A DNA stretch of 64,000 bases. It comes from CALDUY01 sp046350255 (GTDB lineage: Bacteria > Planctomycetota > Planctomycetia > Gemmatales > Gemmataceae). The notes under the pieces were generated by a model. It worked only from the letters and a program-made list of their open reading frames with translations, was not told the origin of the DNA and made no database searches. Location of the stretch: the NCBI GenBank assembly GCA_046350255.1, contig JAXMAV010000005.1, positions 186,001 to 250,000 of the forward strand, given 5' to 3'. Shown one piece after another: positions 49,025 to 57,074 of this stretch. A program made the position numbers and the translations under genes. Each line of letters begins with the position of its first letter. The first letter of the stretch is position 1.

Positions 49025-49858
49025 TCATGCGATTCGCTGGTCGCGGAAAAACCCCCACAACACGGAACAGGCATCGACTCGGTCCGACGGAGGGCCGGCA
49101 ATGCTGCGCTTCAGCTCGCCGCGACCTCCTGGCCAGTGGTGTCCCAAGTCGTCGATGGTGTAACTGAGGAAGGGCACGGGCCCTGGATACTCCTCGATGG
49201 TGACCTGGTCGGCTCGCTCCATCGTGACCGGGGAAGGCAACCCCCCCAGGGCCTGCGACCAGCGCTGGAGCGTATCGGCCACGGAAACGCGCACTATGCG
49301 CTGACGACCCCAGGGCGTCTTGATTTCTCCGCCCTCAAGGGGGACCAGAGGGTCGAGTCGGCCCACCATGAAAAGCGTCGGCACTGGCCTGGCGAGGTGC
49401 GGTTCCACGTAGCAGTATCCGGCCACGGGGCCAATCGCTGCGAAACGGTGCGACGCCTCTGCAGCCAGGCGAAAGGTCATGGCCGCGCCGTTCGAGAAGC
49501 CAGTCAGATACACCTGATCATGGCGAATCGGATAGTGCGAGGCGACTGCATCCAGCACCTCGTTGAGAAAGGTCACATCATCGGCGTGCGGGCGCATGGG
49601 GAACCCATCGCGCAGGCCGTCGTTCCAGACCGGCGGATTGTGCAGGAAGCTGGGCGGATGCGTGGGATCCCGGCGCATCGCTTCCGGCACCACCAGGAGA
49701 AACTGCTCCTGCTGGGCGTGTCGATCCCAGTTGGTTTCCCGCACCGTCCAGGTCGGCGTGCCTCCCGCTCCGTGGAGCATCATCACAACAGGCCAGGGGC
49801 CAGGAGACGCGGGTTCGACCACGCTGTAATGCCGGCCAGCGAGAGTAAAGTGCTTCAT
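49025..49858 (-). CDS. Alpha/beta hydrolase, PHB depolymerase/feruloyl esterase-like (LpqC type)
   Basis: The 277-residue protein carries an esterase fold with oxyanion-hole motif VVMMLHGAGG and nucleophile elbow GFSNGAAM (Ser122). A likely catalytic Asp lies in MVGRLDPLVP and a catalytic His in DDLGHHWPGG. It lacks a signal peptide, so it appears cytoplasmic. Its ATG overlaps the stop of the upstream TIM-barrel gene (ATGA), so translation is coupled. The substrate cannot be predicted; family members cleave aryl or polyhydroxyalkanoate esters. Confidence 0.82.
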   Translation of the reverse strand: MKHFTLAGRHYSVVEPASPGPWPVVMMLHGAGGTPTWTVRETNWDRHAQQEQFLLVVPEAMRRDPTHPPSFLHNPPVWNDGLRDGFPMRPHADDVTFLNEVLDAVASHYPIRHDQVYLTGFSNGAAMTFRLAAEASHRFAAIGPVAGYCYVEPHLARPVPTLFMVGRLDPLVPLEGGEIKTPWGRQRIVRVSVADTLQRWSQALGGLPSPVTMERADQVTIEEYPGPVPFLSYTIDDLGHHWPGGRGELKRSIAGPPSDRVDACSVLWGFFRDQRIA

Positions 49859-50742
49859 CCCTTCTGCATTTCGTTCCAGAGGGCCCGGTAATACCGTAGA
49901 AACTCCGCGCCGGTGTCGGGATCGGCGAACACCTTGCCGTACTCGATCAAGGTTGGACGATCGTAGTGGATGCCGCGCAGCAGGCGGAACAGCTCGCGAT
50001 AGGGATAGGCGCCAGCCGGGTCATTGAGCAGGTCGTTGATGTGGCAGGAGCGTATCCAGGGCGCCAACATCTTGAACGATTCCGCGATCGAATGGCCCTT
50101 CAGGTCGGTGGGGTTGGAGTTCCAGGTGACTCCCACGCTGCGATGGCCGCAGTGTTCCATGATGGTCTTCATGTGCGGGGGATGGGCGGTGCCGCGGCCG
50201 TGGACTTCCACCCAGATTTCGACGCCGGCGTCGGCCGCAGCCTTGCCGCAGGGGATGAGCGACTTGCCGATCTGCTCAAGCGTTTTCTCGACGGGCACTT
50301 CCCGGGGCAGATCGTTGGGGCGCACCTTGACGCCTTTTCCACCGAGATCTGCCACCAGGTCGACGAACTGTTTGCAGAGTTCGATCTGTCTGGCGACCTT
50401 CGCGGAGTCGGGTGCATGAAATTCGCAGGTGGAGCCTGCCCCCCAGAACTCCACCCCGGTATCGGCAAACTTCTGGCGAATCTCCTTCCGCTGCGCTTTC
50501 GATAACGATGGCTCGACTCCATGTTTGTGAGTCGTTCGCAACTCGACGGATAGCACACCCGTCTTCTTGCATACCTTCAGCAGGGTCGGCAGATCCCATG
50601 TCGCCGCCACATTGTAGGTCACCAGGCCAAGCCGCATGGCTGGTCTGGGCTTCACTTCCGGAGCAGTCTGCCCCAGCAAGGGGGAGACCAGGCCGACGGC
50701 AGGAGCGAGTTGCAGGAAAGAGCGACGCGAGTGTGAGGACAT
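49855..50742 (-). CDS. Tat-exported sugar phosphate isomerase/epimerase-like TIM-barrel protein
   Basis: The 295-residue protein has a twin-arginine signal (SRRSFLQLAPAVGLVSPLLG). Barrel segments are MRLGLVTYNVAATWDLPTLL, VELRTTHKHGVEPSLSKAQR, IWVEVHGRGTAHPPHMKTIM (Glu, metal ligand), VGVTWNSNPTDLKGHSIAES (Asp) and WIRSCHINDLLN (His). ATG 50742 is used because AGGAG lies six bases upstream and it begins the Tat signal. It is co-transcribed with the esterase. Unlike the paralogue at 5772-6611 it is exported, a frequent planctomycete pattern. Confidence 0.85.
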   Translation of the reverse strand: MSSHSRRSFLQLAPAVGLVSPLLGQTAPEVKPRPAMRLGLVTYNVAATWDLPTLLKVCKKTGVLSVELRTTHKHGVEPSLSKAQRKEIRQKFADTGVEFWGAGSTCEFHAPDSAKVARQIELCKQFVDLVADLGGKGVKVRPNDLPREVPVEKTLEQIGKSLIPCGKAAADAGVEIWVEVHGRGTAHPPHMKTIMEHCGHRSVGVTWNSNPTDLKGHSIAESFKMLAPWIRSCHINDLLNDPAGAYPYRELFRLLRGIHYDRPTLIEYGKVFADPDTGAEFLRYYRALWNEMQKG

Positions 50743-50774
50743 GCAGGACTCCTGAAGAAAGACAGGCAATCCGA

Positions 50775-50804
50775 TTGAGGCGGGAAGTCGATGCAAGTTA
50801 TAAT
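50775..50804 (+). promoter_or_regulatory. Sigma-70-like promoter for the DUF4175-like gene
   Basis: TTGAGG (50775-50780) and TATAAT (50799-50804) are separated by 18 bases. The predicted transcript starts about 30 bases before the ATG at 50841. Confidence 0.6.
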
Positions 50805-50840
50805 ACGAGTTGGGGAAAGGGAGCCACCTGAGGAACGCAC

Positions 50841-53800
50841 ATGGCCACGCACGTTCAGCATCGGTCGAGCAAGCATGAGGCGTTCATCACCTCGCAGCTC
50901 GAGCGGGTGGAACAACGCATCCGCTTCATCGATGTGTGTACCGGGCTGGGCGGTTGGCTGGCCCTGTCGCTGGCCTACCTGATTGTGACGGTGTTGCTGG
51001 ACCGGGCTCTTCTCCTGGCTGGCCCCACCCGGCAGACGTTTTTCCTGGTCTACGCGGTGGCCTCCCTGGTCTTCCTCTACTTCACCGTGGTGCGGCCTCT
51101 TCGCTGGCGAGTGAACCCATACTATGCGGCTCGTCAGCTCGAGCAAACCTTGCCAGGCAATCGCAACCATGTCATCAACTGGATCGACCTGCACGAGGAG
51201 AAGGTGCCCGGGGTTTTGCGCAGCGCACTGGGCCAGCGTGCGGCGAAGGATCTGACTGCGGCAGACATCGATCAAGCGATCAGCAATCGCCGGGCGCTCC
51301 TGGTGGCCAGCGCGGCCGGGCTGCAACTCGTGGTGTTGATCCTGCTGTTTTTCCTGTTTGGCCCCGGGCCGTTTCGCTCCCTGGTGGGCCGGGCTCTGGC
51401 ACCGTTTCGCAGTGGTGAGGCGATTGCCACGCGCACCCAGGTGCAGGTGGTGCGACCCGAGGGCGGGGATGCCCAGGTGACCATTGGTAGCCCGGTGGTG
51501 ATCGTCGCGGAGGTAACTGGCCGGCGGCCCGAGGTCCATGCCAAGGATGCACCCTGCCTGCTATATCGACACGACGAGTCCGAGCCGTTCCGCAAGCGCT
51601 ACCTGCAATACGATGCAGGAGACAGCTGGACCACCACCGTCAGCCCGGTAGATGTGGGCAACGGTATCGAGTACAAAGTCACCGCGGGCGACGGAGAAAC
51701 GCCGATCTACCGGATCACGGTGCGAGCCGCGCCGCTTATCTCCGACTTCCTGGCGACCTATCATTATCGTCCCTACCTGCAGCGCGCCGCACGCTCTCGG
51801 ATCACGCGGAAGCTGGAAGATCTGAGAGGGACAGAGGTCCATCTGCTGGCCCGGACCAACCGGGTGATCAAGGAAGGGCGGCTCGACTTTGAAGGCCAGG
51901 ACGGCGTCGGTTCCTTGCTGCGCCCCGAACTCATGCCGGATGACCCGCAGGCGCTCCGGTTCAAGTTCACTCTCGAACGGCCAGGAAAATACCGGATCCG
52001 CTTCACGTCCTCCGACGGCGAGATGTTCCTGGATCCGGTTTCACATGATGTGGTGATCTTGCCCGATCATGTTCCCCAGGTGGCACTCACTCAGCCTGGC
52101 AAGGATGTGGAGTTACCTGCCCAGGGGCATCTCGAACTGGTCGGCGAGGCGAGCGATGACAACGGGATCGCAGCGATGGCACTGCGGGTCCAGGTGGTCG
52201 GAGGCGCGATACTCGGGGCTCGTCCGTACCTGGCTGGTCGGCTGGGACAGGGTGACCTGGGGACGCCACGACGGATCGATTATCGCGATCTGCTGGAACT
52301 CGACCGGCTGGTGGACGACAAGGGCCAGCCCTTCCAGGGTAAACCGGGGATGGTCCTCGAATACTGGCTCGAAGCAACGGATGCCTGCGACGTACCGCAA
52401 CCCAATCTCGGCAAGAGCGCCCGGTTCAAGATCACGCTAACCGAGGGCAAGGCGGGAGCCAATCAAGATAAAGATCGGGCGGCAGCTCGCGATCGGAAGG
52501 GGCAGCACGACAAGCAGCAAGGCGAGCAGTTGAAGAATGAAAAGGCCGAGCGCGATCAGCAGCGCCAGCGTGAGGAACAGCAAGAGAAGGAAGAAGGACG
52601 CAAACGGGAGGACAAGCAGAATAAATCGGGCAAGCAGGAAGGTAAGAACGAGGGCGACAAGCCGGAGGATGGCAAGGAGCAGGGGAAGCCCGAATCCCAG
52701 CAAGGCAACAAGGAAGGGACCGGCGAACAACCTGGTGGACAGGCCGACAACAAGAATCAGGATCCGAACAAGGAGCCAGGCAAGGAATCGAAGAACGATA
52801 ACCAGACGCGCGAGCAGGCCGAGAATCTGAAGCGCGCTTTGGACAATCGCAACCAGGAGAACCGGGGCCAGCCCAACAAGAAGAACGATCCTGGAGAGAA
52901 TGCGACCCAGAAGGAGAATGACTCGGGCAAGGACAAGGGAGGCGAGGCTCGGCCAGGTGAGGCCCGGGGAGATGGCGAGAACAAGCCTGGCGAATCCAAG
53001 AGCCCGGACAAGAAGCCAGGGCAGGATCCCCCCCGGGAAAACAAGCCTGGCGAGCAGAAGGGCGCAGGCGACAAGCCCGAGCGGGCCGGTGAGAAGAAGG
53101 AGCAGGGCGGCCAGGAGGGGAAGAACAACGCCGGTGAAAGCAAGGACGCCGGGAAGCCCGAGGGGCAGGAGGGTCAGGGCCAGGGGAAAGAAGGTTCTCG
53201 TCAGGAGGGGCCAAATCAACCCAAACCTGGAGAGAGCAAGACCGGGGAAGGGAAGCAGTCCGGCAAGCCGAACGAAGGGGCGGGTAACTCCAAATCCGAG
53301 CCGCAGGGCAAGGGCAAGGAAGGGGGCCGACCCGAGCAGCAACGTCAGGCCGGCGAAGGTAAACCCGAGGAGAAAGGTAAACCCGGTGAGCCCGGGCAGA
53401 AAGGCGAGGGCAAGCAGTCTGCTCAGCAGGGCAAGGCAGGGCAGGAAAACGGGCCGGCCGAGAAGAAGGAAGGCAGTACTACGCAGGGTGGTGAGAAAAA
53501 GGGAGAGGGCAAAACTGGCCAGTCTCCCGAGAATCGCCCCATGAATCAGGAGGGTGGGTCGTCTCAGGCCAAACCAACCGATAAGGCACCCACCAACGGT
53601 GAGGCGAAGCCGGGATCGTGCAAGAACTGCCCCAATGGCGGCCAGGCCAGCGCGGATGGGAGCAAGCCCGGCGAGAGCAAGGGTGGCTCGAACCAGCGTG
53701 CCAAAGGCAAGGGCAACCCCCAGGATGCCACGAAGAACGACGTGCAGGAGCTGGCGCAGGAGCTGAAAAACTCCAGCGGAGCGGGGCGCGAGGCCACGCG

Positions 53801-54548
53801 GCAGGAGTTGGAGCAGATTCAGAACCAGGCCAGGGACGCCGAGGCCCGGGAGGCGGCTCGGCAGGCGTTGCAGGATCAAGGGAAGGACCAGCCAGGCCAG
53901 GCCAAACCTGATGCTGCACCGGGCAAGTCCGGGGGCAAACCCGGGGACGCCAAACCTGATGAAGGCATGGGGCAGGCCCAGGCCGCCGGGAAGGCCGGGG
54001 CACCCGAGGGGATGGGTGGAGGCGAGGATGGCAAGCCTACCGGAAAAGCTGGGGCCGAGAAGCCTCAACCTGGAAACGCTCCCGGGGTCGCCAAATCCGA
54101 GGAAACGGGGACGGCCAACAAACCCGGCGAGGGGCAGCAGGGGGACCGTCGGGGTGGGTCGGGTTCCTCCGACGGCGATGCACAGCCGGTCCGGAAGGAG
54201 AAGGCTGGCCAGCATCGCGCAACCATGATGCAGCTGGAGGAGTTTCGCAAGAAGGTGGATCGCGACGTGCTCAAGGATGCCCGGATGTCGAAGGAAGAAT
54301 TTGCCCGCTTTCTCGAGGACTACCAGAACCTGGCCCGCCGCCAGGCCCAGGCGAAGGATGAACCCGATCTTCCTCCCGGGCCGGGTAGGAACAGTGCGCT
54401 TCCCAGCATGGGTGGATCGGTGATCAAGAAGACGGGCGGCGCGGGTAACGGCCAGGAGGTGCGAAGCGAAGGCCGGCCCACTCCTCCGCCGGAGTATCGC
54501 GACGCGCATCGCGATTTCCTCAATCGCCTGCTCACGCCGTCGCGCTAG
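50841..54548 (+). CDS. DUF4175-like membrane protein with a very long charged low-complexity region
   Basis: The product has 1,235 residues. Three membrane helices lie in the first 180 residues (WLALSLAYLIVTVLLDRALL, FFLVYAVASLVFLYFTVV, LVASAAGLQLVVLILLFFLF). Residues about 180-530 are beta-rich, DUF4175-like, with Ig-like strands (VVRPEGGDAQVTIGSPVVIV, YRITVRAAPLISDF, YRIRFTSSDGEMFLDP). From about 533 to 1120 the sequence consists almost only of Lys, Glu, Gly, Gln, Pro, Asn, Asp, Ser and Ala, with frequent KPGE/GKPE/KPEDGK units and a single CKNCPNG near 925. The last about 115 residues are ordinary and probably helical (MQLEEFRKKVDRDVLKDARM). AGGA lies six bases before the ATG. Codon use in the charged segment is strongly biased to GGC, AAG, GAG and CAG. 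Confidence 0.8.
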   Translation: MATHVQHRSSKHEAFITSQLERVEQRIRFIDVCTGLGGWLALSLAYLIVTVLLDRALLLAGPTRQTFFLVYAVASLVFLYFTVVRPLRWRVNPYYAARQLEQTLPGNRNHVINWIDLHEEKVPGVLRSALGQRAAKDLTAADIDQAISNRRALLVASAAGLQLVVLILLFFLFGPGPFRSLVGRALAPFRSGEAIATRTQVQVVRPEGGDAQVTIGSPVVIVAEVTGRRPEVHAKDAPCLLYRHDESEPFRKRYLQYDAGDSWTTTVSPVDVGNGIEYKVTAGDGETPIYRITVRAAPLISDFLATYHYRPYLQRAARSRITRKLEDLRGTEVHLLARTNRVIKEGRLDFEGQDGVGSLLRPELMPDDPQALRFKFTLERPGKYRIRFTSSDGEMFLDPVSHDVVILPDHVPQVALTQPGKDVELPAQGHLELVGEASDDNGIAAMALRVQVVGGAILGARPYLAGRLGQGDLGTPRRIDYRDLLELDRLVDDKGQPFQGKPGMVLEYWLEATDACDVPQPNLGKSARFKITLTEGKAGANQDKDRAAARDRKGQHDKQQGEQLKNEKAERDQQRQREEQQEKEEGRKREDKQNKSGKQEGKNEGDKPEDGKEQGKPESQQGNKEGTGEQPGGQADNKNQDPNKEPGKESKNDNQTREQAENLKRALDNRNQENRGQPNKKNDPGENATQKENDSGKDKGGEARPGEARGDGENKPGESKSPDKKPGQDPPRENKPGEQKGAGDKPERAGEKKEQGGQEGKNNAGESKDAGKPEGQEGQGQGKEGSRQEGPNQPKPGESKTGEGKQSGKPNEGAGNSKSEPQGKGKEGGRPEQQRQAGEGKPEEKGKPGEPGQKGEGKQSAQQGKAGQENGPAEKKEGSTTQGGEKKGEGKTGQSPENRPMNQEGGSSQAKPTDKAPTNGEAKPGSCKNCPNGGQASADGSKPGESKGGSNQRAKGKGNPQDATKNDVQELAQELKNSSGAGREATRQELEQIQNQARDAEAREAARQALQDQGKDQPGQAKPDAAPGKSGGKPGDAKPDEGMGQAQAAGKAGAPEGMGGGEDGKPTGKAGAEKPQPGNAPGVAKSEETGTANKPGEGQQGDRRGGSGSSDGDAQPVRKEKAGQHRATMMQLEEFRKKVDRDVLKDARMSKEEFARFLEDYQNLARRQAQAKDEPDLPPGPGRNSALPSMGGSVIKKTGGAGNGQEVRSEGRPTPPPEYRDAHRDFLNRLLTPSR
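52440..54200 (+). repeat. Low-complexity coding segment (Gly/Lys/Glu/Gln/Pro-rich)
   Basis: About 590 codons of imperfect short repeats based on units such as KPGE, GKPE, GKEQ and NKPG. The bias leaves the complementary strand almost free of stops, giving a long spurious antisense frame (52437-54509). Confidence 0.85.
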
Positions 54549-54632
54549 AAATTACCAGCAGGAGCGAGAGCGCGGATGCCAGTCCCTGGTGTCGCGCGCT
54601 CGCTACCCACTCCCCCTGTCGAGCAGTCATCC

Positions 54633-56258
54633 ATGAGCTTTCCGAAGCGCTATCTGGTTCGATTTGGCCCCAAGACCACGCAGCACCTATTCACCGATCT
54701 CCTGATCATTGGCGGCGGAATCGCCGGGCTACGGGCGGCCCTGGCAGTTCCGCCCACACTGCGGGTGCTGGTGGTGACCAAGGACAAGATCCGGGAGAGT
54801 AACAGCACCTACGCCCAGGGAGGTATCGCCGCGGTCCTTTCCCCGGAGGATGCTTTTGAGAACCACATCGAGGACACCATGGCAGCCGGGGCTGGGCTGT
54901 GTGACCGCAAGGTGGCCGAGCGCGTGGTCTACGAAGCACCCCAGCAGATCGAGGACCTGATCCGGTACGGGGCGAACTTCGACGAAGGGCTAGGGCGAGA
55001 AGGCGGACACAGTGCCGCGCGGATTGTTCATGCCCTTGGAGATTCCACGGGGTTCGAGGTGATGCGGGCCATCATTGCCCGGGCGCGGGCCGCATCGAAC
55101 ATCACGTTCTGGGATCGGACCTTTACTCTCGATTTGTTGACCCATCAAGGGGCCTGTGTTGGTGCGCACATCCATCGTTCCACCCGGGAAAACCTGCTGG
55201 TGTGGGCCAAGCAGACCATACTTGCCTCGGGGGGGACCGGCGTGGTCTACCGGGAAACCACCAATCCACCCGTGGCCACCGGAGATGGCATGGCGGCCGC
55301 CTACCGTGCGGGAGCCGCCCTGCGCGACATGGAGTTCATGCAGTTTCATCCGACAGTGCTCTACGTGGCTGGTTCCAGCAGGTACCTCATCAGCGAGGCA
55401 GTGCGGGGGGCAGGGGCCTACCTGCGCGACAAGGACGGTAAACGGTTCATGCCGGCGATCGATCTCCGTGGAGAGCTGGCCACCCGGGACGTGGTCGCCC
55501 AGGCCATCGTCAAAACCATGGAGCGCACGCAACATCCCTGCGTGTATCTCGATCTGTCGCACCTCGACTCCGGGGTGGTACGCAGCCACTTCCCGGGCAT
55601 TGATCGCGTGTGCAAGGAGTTCGATCTCGATATCACCCGGGACCAGATTCCCGTTCGCCCTGGCGCACATTACATGATTGGCGGAGTTACCACCGACGAA
55701 CAGGGGCGCACCAGTCTGCCCAACCTGTGGGCGGCTGGCGAGGTCACCTCGTCGGGATTGCATGGTGCCAATCGTTTGGCTTCCAACAGCCTGCTTGAAG
55801 GGTTGGTGCTAGGGGCACTTTGTGGCAAGCTGGCTGCGGAAAAGGCCCTGGCCACTCCCGACCACTTCGTGGTGCCTCCACTGGCCGGCGATTTCCAGCC
55901 GGAAACCGAGGGGCCTCGCCTCGACGTGGGCGACTTGACCAGCTCGCTGCGTTCGTTGATGATGCGTAACATGGGTATTGTGCGGACCCATCACGGACTG
56001 GTTGAGGCTGATAAACAGGTGGGCTTCTGGTGTCGTTATGCTCTGCGGCGCGAGTTTACTACCCGGACCGGCTGGGAGCTGCAGAACATGTTGACGGTGG
56101 CCCGGTTGATGATCTGGGCGGCACTGGAGCGGAAGGAGTCGCGCGGTGTTCACTATCGATCCGACTTTCCCCAGCGCGATGACGCTCACTGGATGCGCCA
56201 TCTTTCCTGCCCGCCGCGCATGGATGATCCGCCGCCGCCGCATCCCCCCGCTTTTTGA
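54633..56258 (+). CDS. nadB: L-aspartate oxidase (NAD biosynthesis)
   Basis: The 541-residue flavoprotein oxidises L-aspartate to iminoaspartate, the first step to quinolinate and NAD. It shows the FAD-binding LLIIGGGIAGLRAALAVP, the STYAQGGIAAVL motif, GREGGHSAARIVHALGDSTG, FMQFHPTVLYV, GRTSLPNLWAAGEVTSSGLH and GANRLASNSLLEGLVLGAL. A helical C-terminal domain completes it. ATG 54633 (MSFPKRYLVRFGPKTTQHLF) fits the family N-terminus. ATG 54576 is possible, with AGGAG 11 bases upstream. It follows the DUF4175-like gene closely (84 bases from its stop) and precedes the exported HU-like gene by 111 bases. Confidence 0.93.
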   Translation: MSFPKRYLVRFGPKTTQHLFTDLLIIGGGIAGLRAALAVPPTLRVLVVTKDKIRESNSTYAQGGIAAVLSPEDAFENHIEDTMAAGAGLCDRKVAERVVYEAPQQIEDLIRYGANFDEGLGREGGHSAARIVHALGDSTGFEVMRAIIARARAASNITFWDRTFTLDLLTHQGACVGAHIHRSTRENLLVWAKQTILASGGTGVVYRETTNPPVATGDGMAAAYRAGAALRDMEFMQFHPTVLYVAGSSRYLISEAVRGAGAYLRDKDGKRFMPAIDLRGELATRDVVAQAIVKTMERTQHPCVYLDLSHLDSGVVRSHFPGIDRVCKEFDLDITRDQIPVRPGAHYMIGGVTTDEQGRTSLPNLWAAGEVTSSGLHGANRLASNSLLEGLVLGALCGKLAAEKALATPDHFVVPPLAGDFQPETEGPRLDVGDLTSSLRSLMMRNMGIVRTHHGLVEADKQVGFWCRYALRREFTTRTGWELQNMLTVARLMIWAALERKESRGVHYRSDFPQRDDAHWMRHLSCPPRMDDPPPPHPPAF

Positions 56259-56369
56259 GCTATGCTAAAGTGGAGCCTCGCGCGCGGCGGGGACATTCTC
56301 TTCAAGTCCACCTCCCCTTCGCTCCGACGAGAGGTAGGGGGAATTTCGACCTGGGATGGGGAGTTACCA

Positions 56370-56858
56370 ATGCGGACCACGAAGTATGCCCTGGCTGGGT
56401 TGCTGGTCACCCTGACCCTGGGTCTGGTGATGAGTGCCACGGCGCAGAGTATTGTGACGCCTGCCGCGAATAGCAAGACGCTGCCCAGCTCCATCAAGGA
56501 GAGCATCGCCCAGGAGACGAACTACAAGAGCGAGGCGGTTGAGAAGATGCTCAAGGCGCTTGCCCCTGCCGTCAGCGAGCAGCTGCGCGCCGGGCGCGAG
56601 GTCGAACTACCGGGCCTGGGGATGTTCCGGGTCGTGCGCATTGACGAGTATCGCGATCTGGTGAATGGCCGCATGACCATCATCCCGGCCAGGAACTTCG
56701 TCGAGTTCGTTCCAACGGAGCGGCTCAACCAGGATGCCAACGCGTTTGGGGCTCGTCCGTCGCGCACGGTCGAGGGCTGGGAATTCCGCGCGAATCCGAA
56801 CTCGATCCAGGGCTTCCGCACCCCCAACACTCGAAATCTGGGTACGCGTACCCGTTAA
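56370..56858 (+). CDS. HU/IHF-fold protein with N-terminal signal peptide
   Basis: The 162-residue protein begins with a clear signal peptide (MRTTKYALAGLLVTLTLGLV then MSATAQS). The following about 95 residues fit the HU fold: SIKESIAQETNYKSEAVEKM (helices 1-2), LKALAPAVSEQLRAGREVEL, then PGLGMFRVVRIDEY corresponding to the GFGTF strand of HU, and MTIIPARNFVEFVPTERLNQ corresponding to the IPAxxVPxFKPGKxLK end. The RNPQTG DNA-arm tip of HU is replaced (RDLVNGR). About 40 extra C-terminal residues follow. GGGGAG is six bases before the ATG. A periplasmic location is inferred from the leader. Confidence 0.75.
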   Translation: MRTTKYALAGLLVTLTLGLVMSATAQSIVTPAANSKTLPSSIKESIAQETNYKSEAVEKMLKALAPAVSEQLRAGREVELPGLGMFRVVRIDEYRDLVNGRMTIIPARNFVEFVPTERLNQDANAFGARPSRTVEGWEFRANPNSIQGFRTPNTRNLGTRTR

Positions 56859-56913
56859 GGCTGGACAACGCGGGTAGAATCTCGTTGAATGAATTTCTCT
56901 GGAGAATTCATCT

Positions 56914-56997
56914 GTGACCATCCCTGTCTATTCTGGTTCGATCGCTAGCGCACGGCACATCGCGGTGTGCGGCATCGTAATTATTACCGGAGACTAG
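56914..56997 (+). CDS. Attenuation leader peptide for cimA (27 codons)
   Basis: GTG 56914 has GGAG nine bases upstream (56901-56904). The 27-codon product is rich in isoleucine (six of 27), and GIVIIT lies just before the stop TAG at 56995. Codons 21-25 are ATC, GTA, ATT, ATT and ACC. A GC hairpin begins at the last base of the stop codon and an intrinsic terminator follows. This is the arrangement of the ilv/thr leader peptides in other bacteria. The AT-rich inverted repeat around 56889-56911 could cover the ribosome binding site. A TAGAAT at 56875-56880 may be the -10 element. Confidence 0.72.
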   Translation: MTIPVYSGSIASARHIAVCGIVIITGD

Positions 56998-57064
56998 GCC
57001 GGGGGCTCGCTACACGAGTACGATCAGTCCCGGCCCTGAAGCAGTGCTTCAGGGCTATTTTTTT
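56997..57064 (+). terminator. Attenuator: alternative hairpin and rho-independent terminator in the cimA leader
   Basis: The antiterminator or pause hairpin pairs 56997-57003 with 57029-57035 (seven G-C pairs, with an internal CTCG/CGAG helix at 57006-57009 and 57015-57018). The terminator pairs 57033-57042 with 57046-57055 (10 bp, 3-base loop) and is followed by seven T's at 57058-57064. The two share bases 57033-57035, so they exclude each other at the base. A ribosome at the leader stop codon would mask 56997-57003 and favour the terminator. Confidence 0.78.
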
Positions 57065-57074
57065 GGAAGCGCCG

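Noticed and set aside
52437..54509. 690-residue open frame antisense to the low-complexity segment
   Set aside because: It exists because the sense strand uses few codons (GGC, AAG, GAG, CAG), whose complements contain no stop. The product is a Leu/Arg/Pro-rich sequence with no domain and no ribosome binding site.
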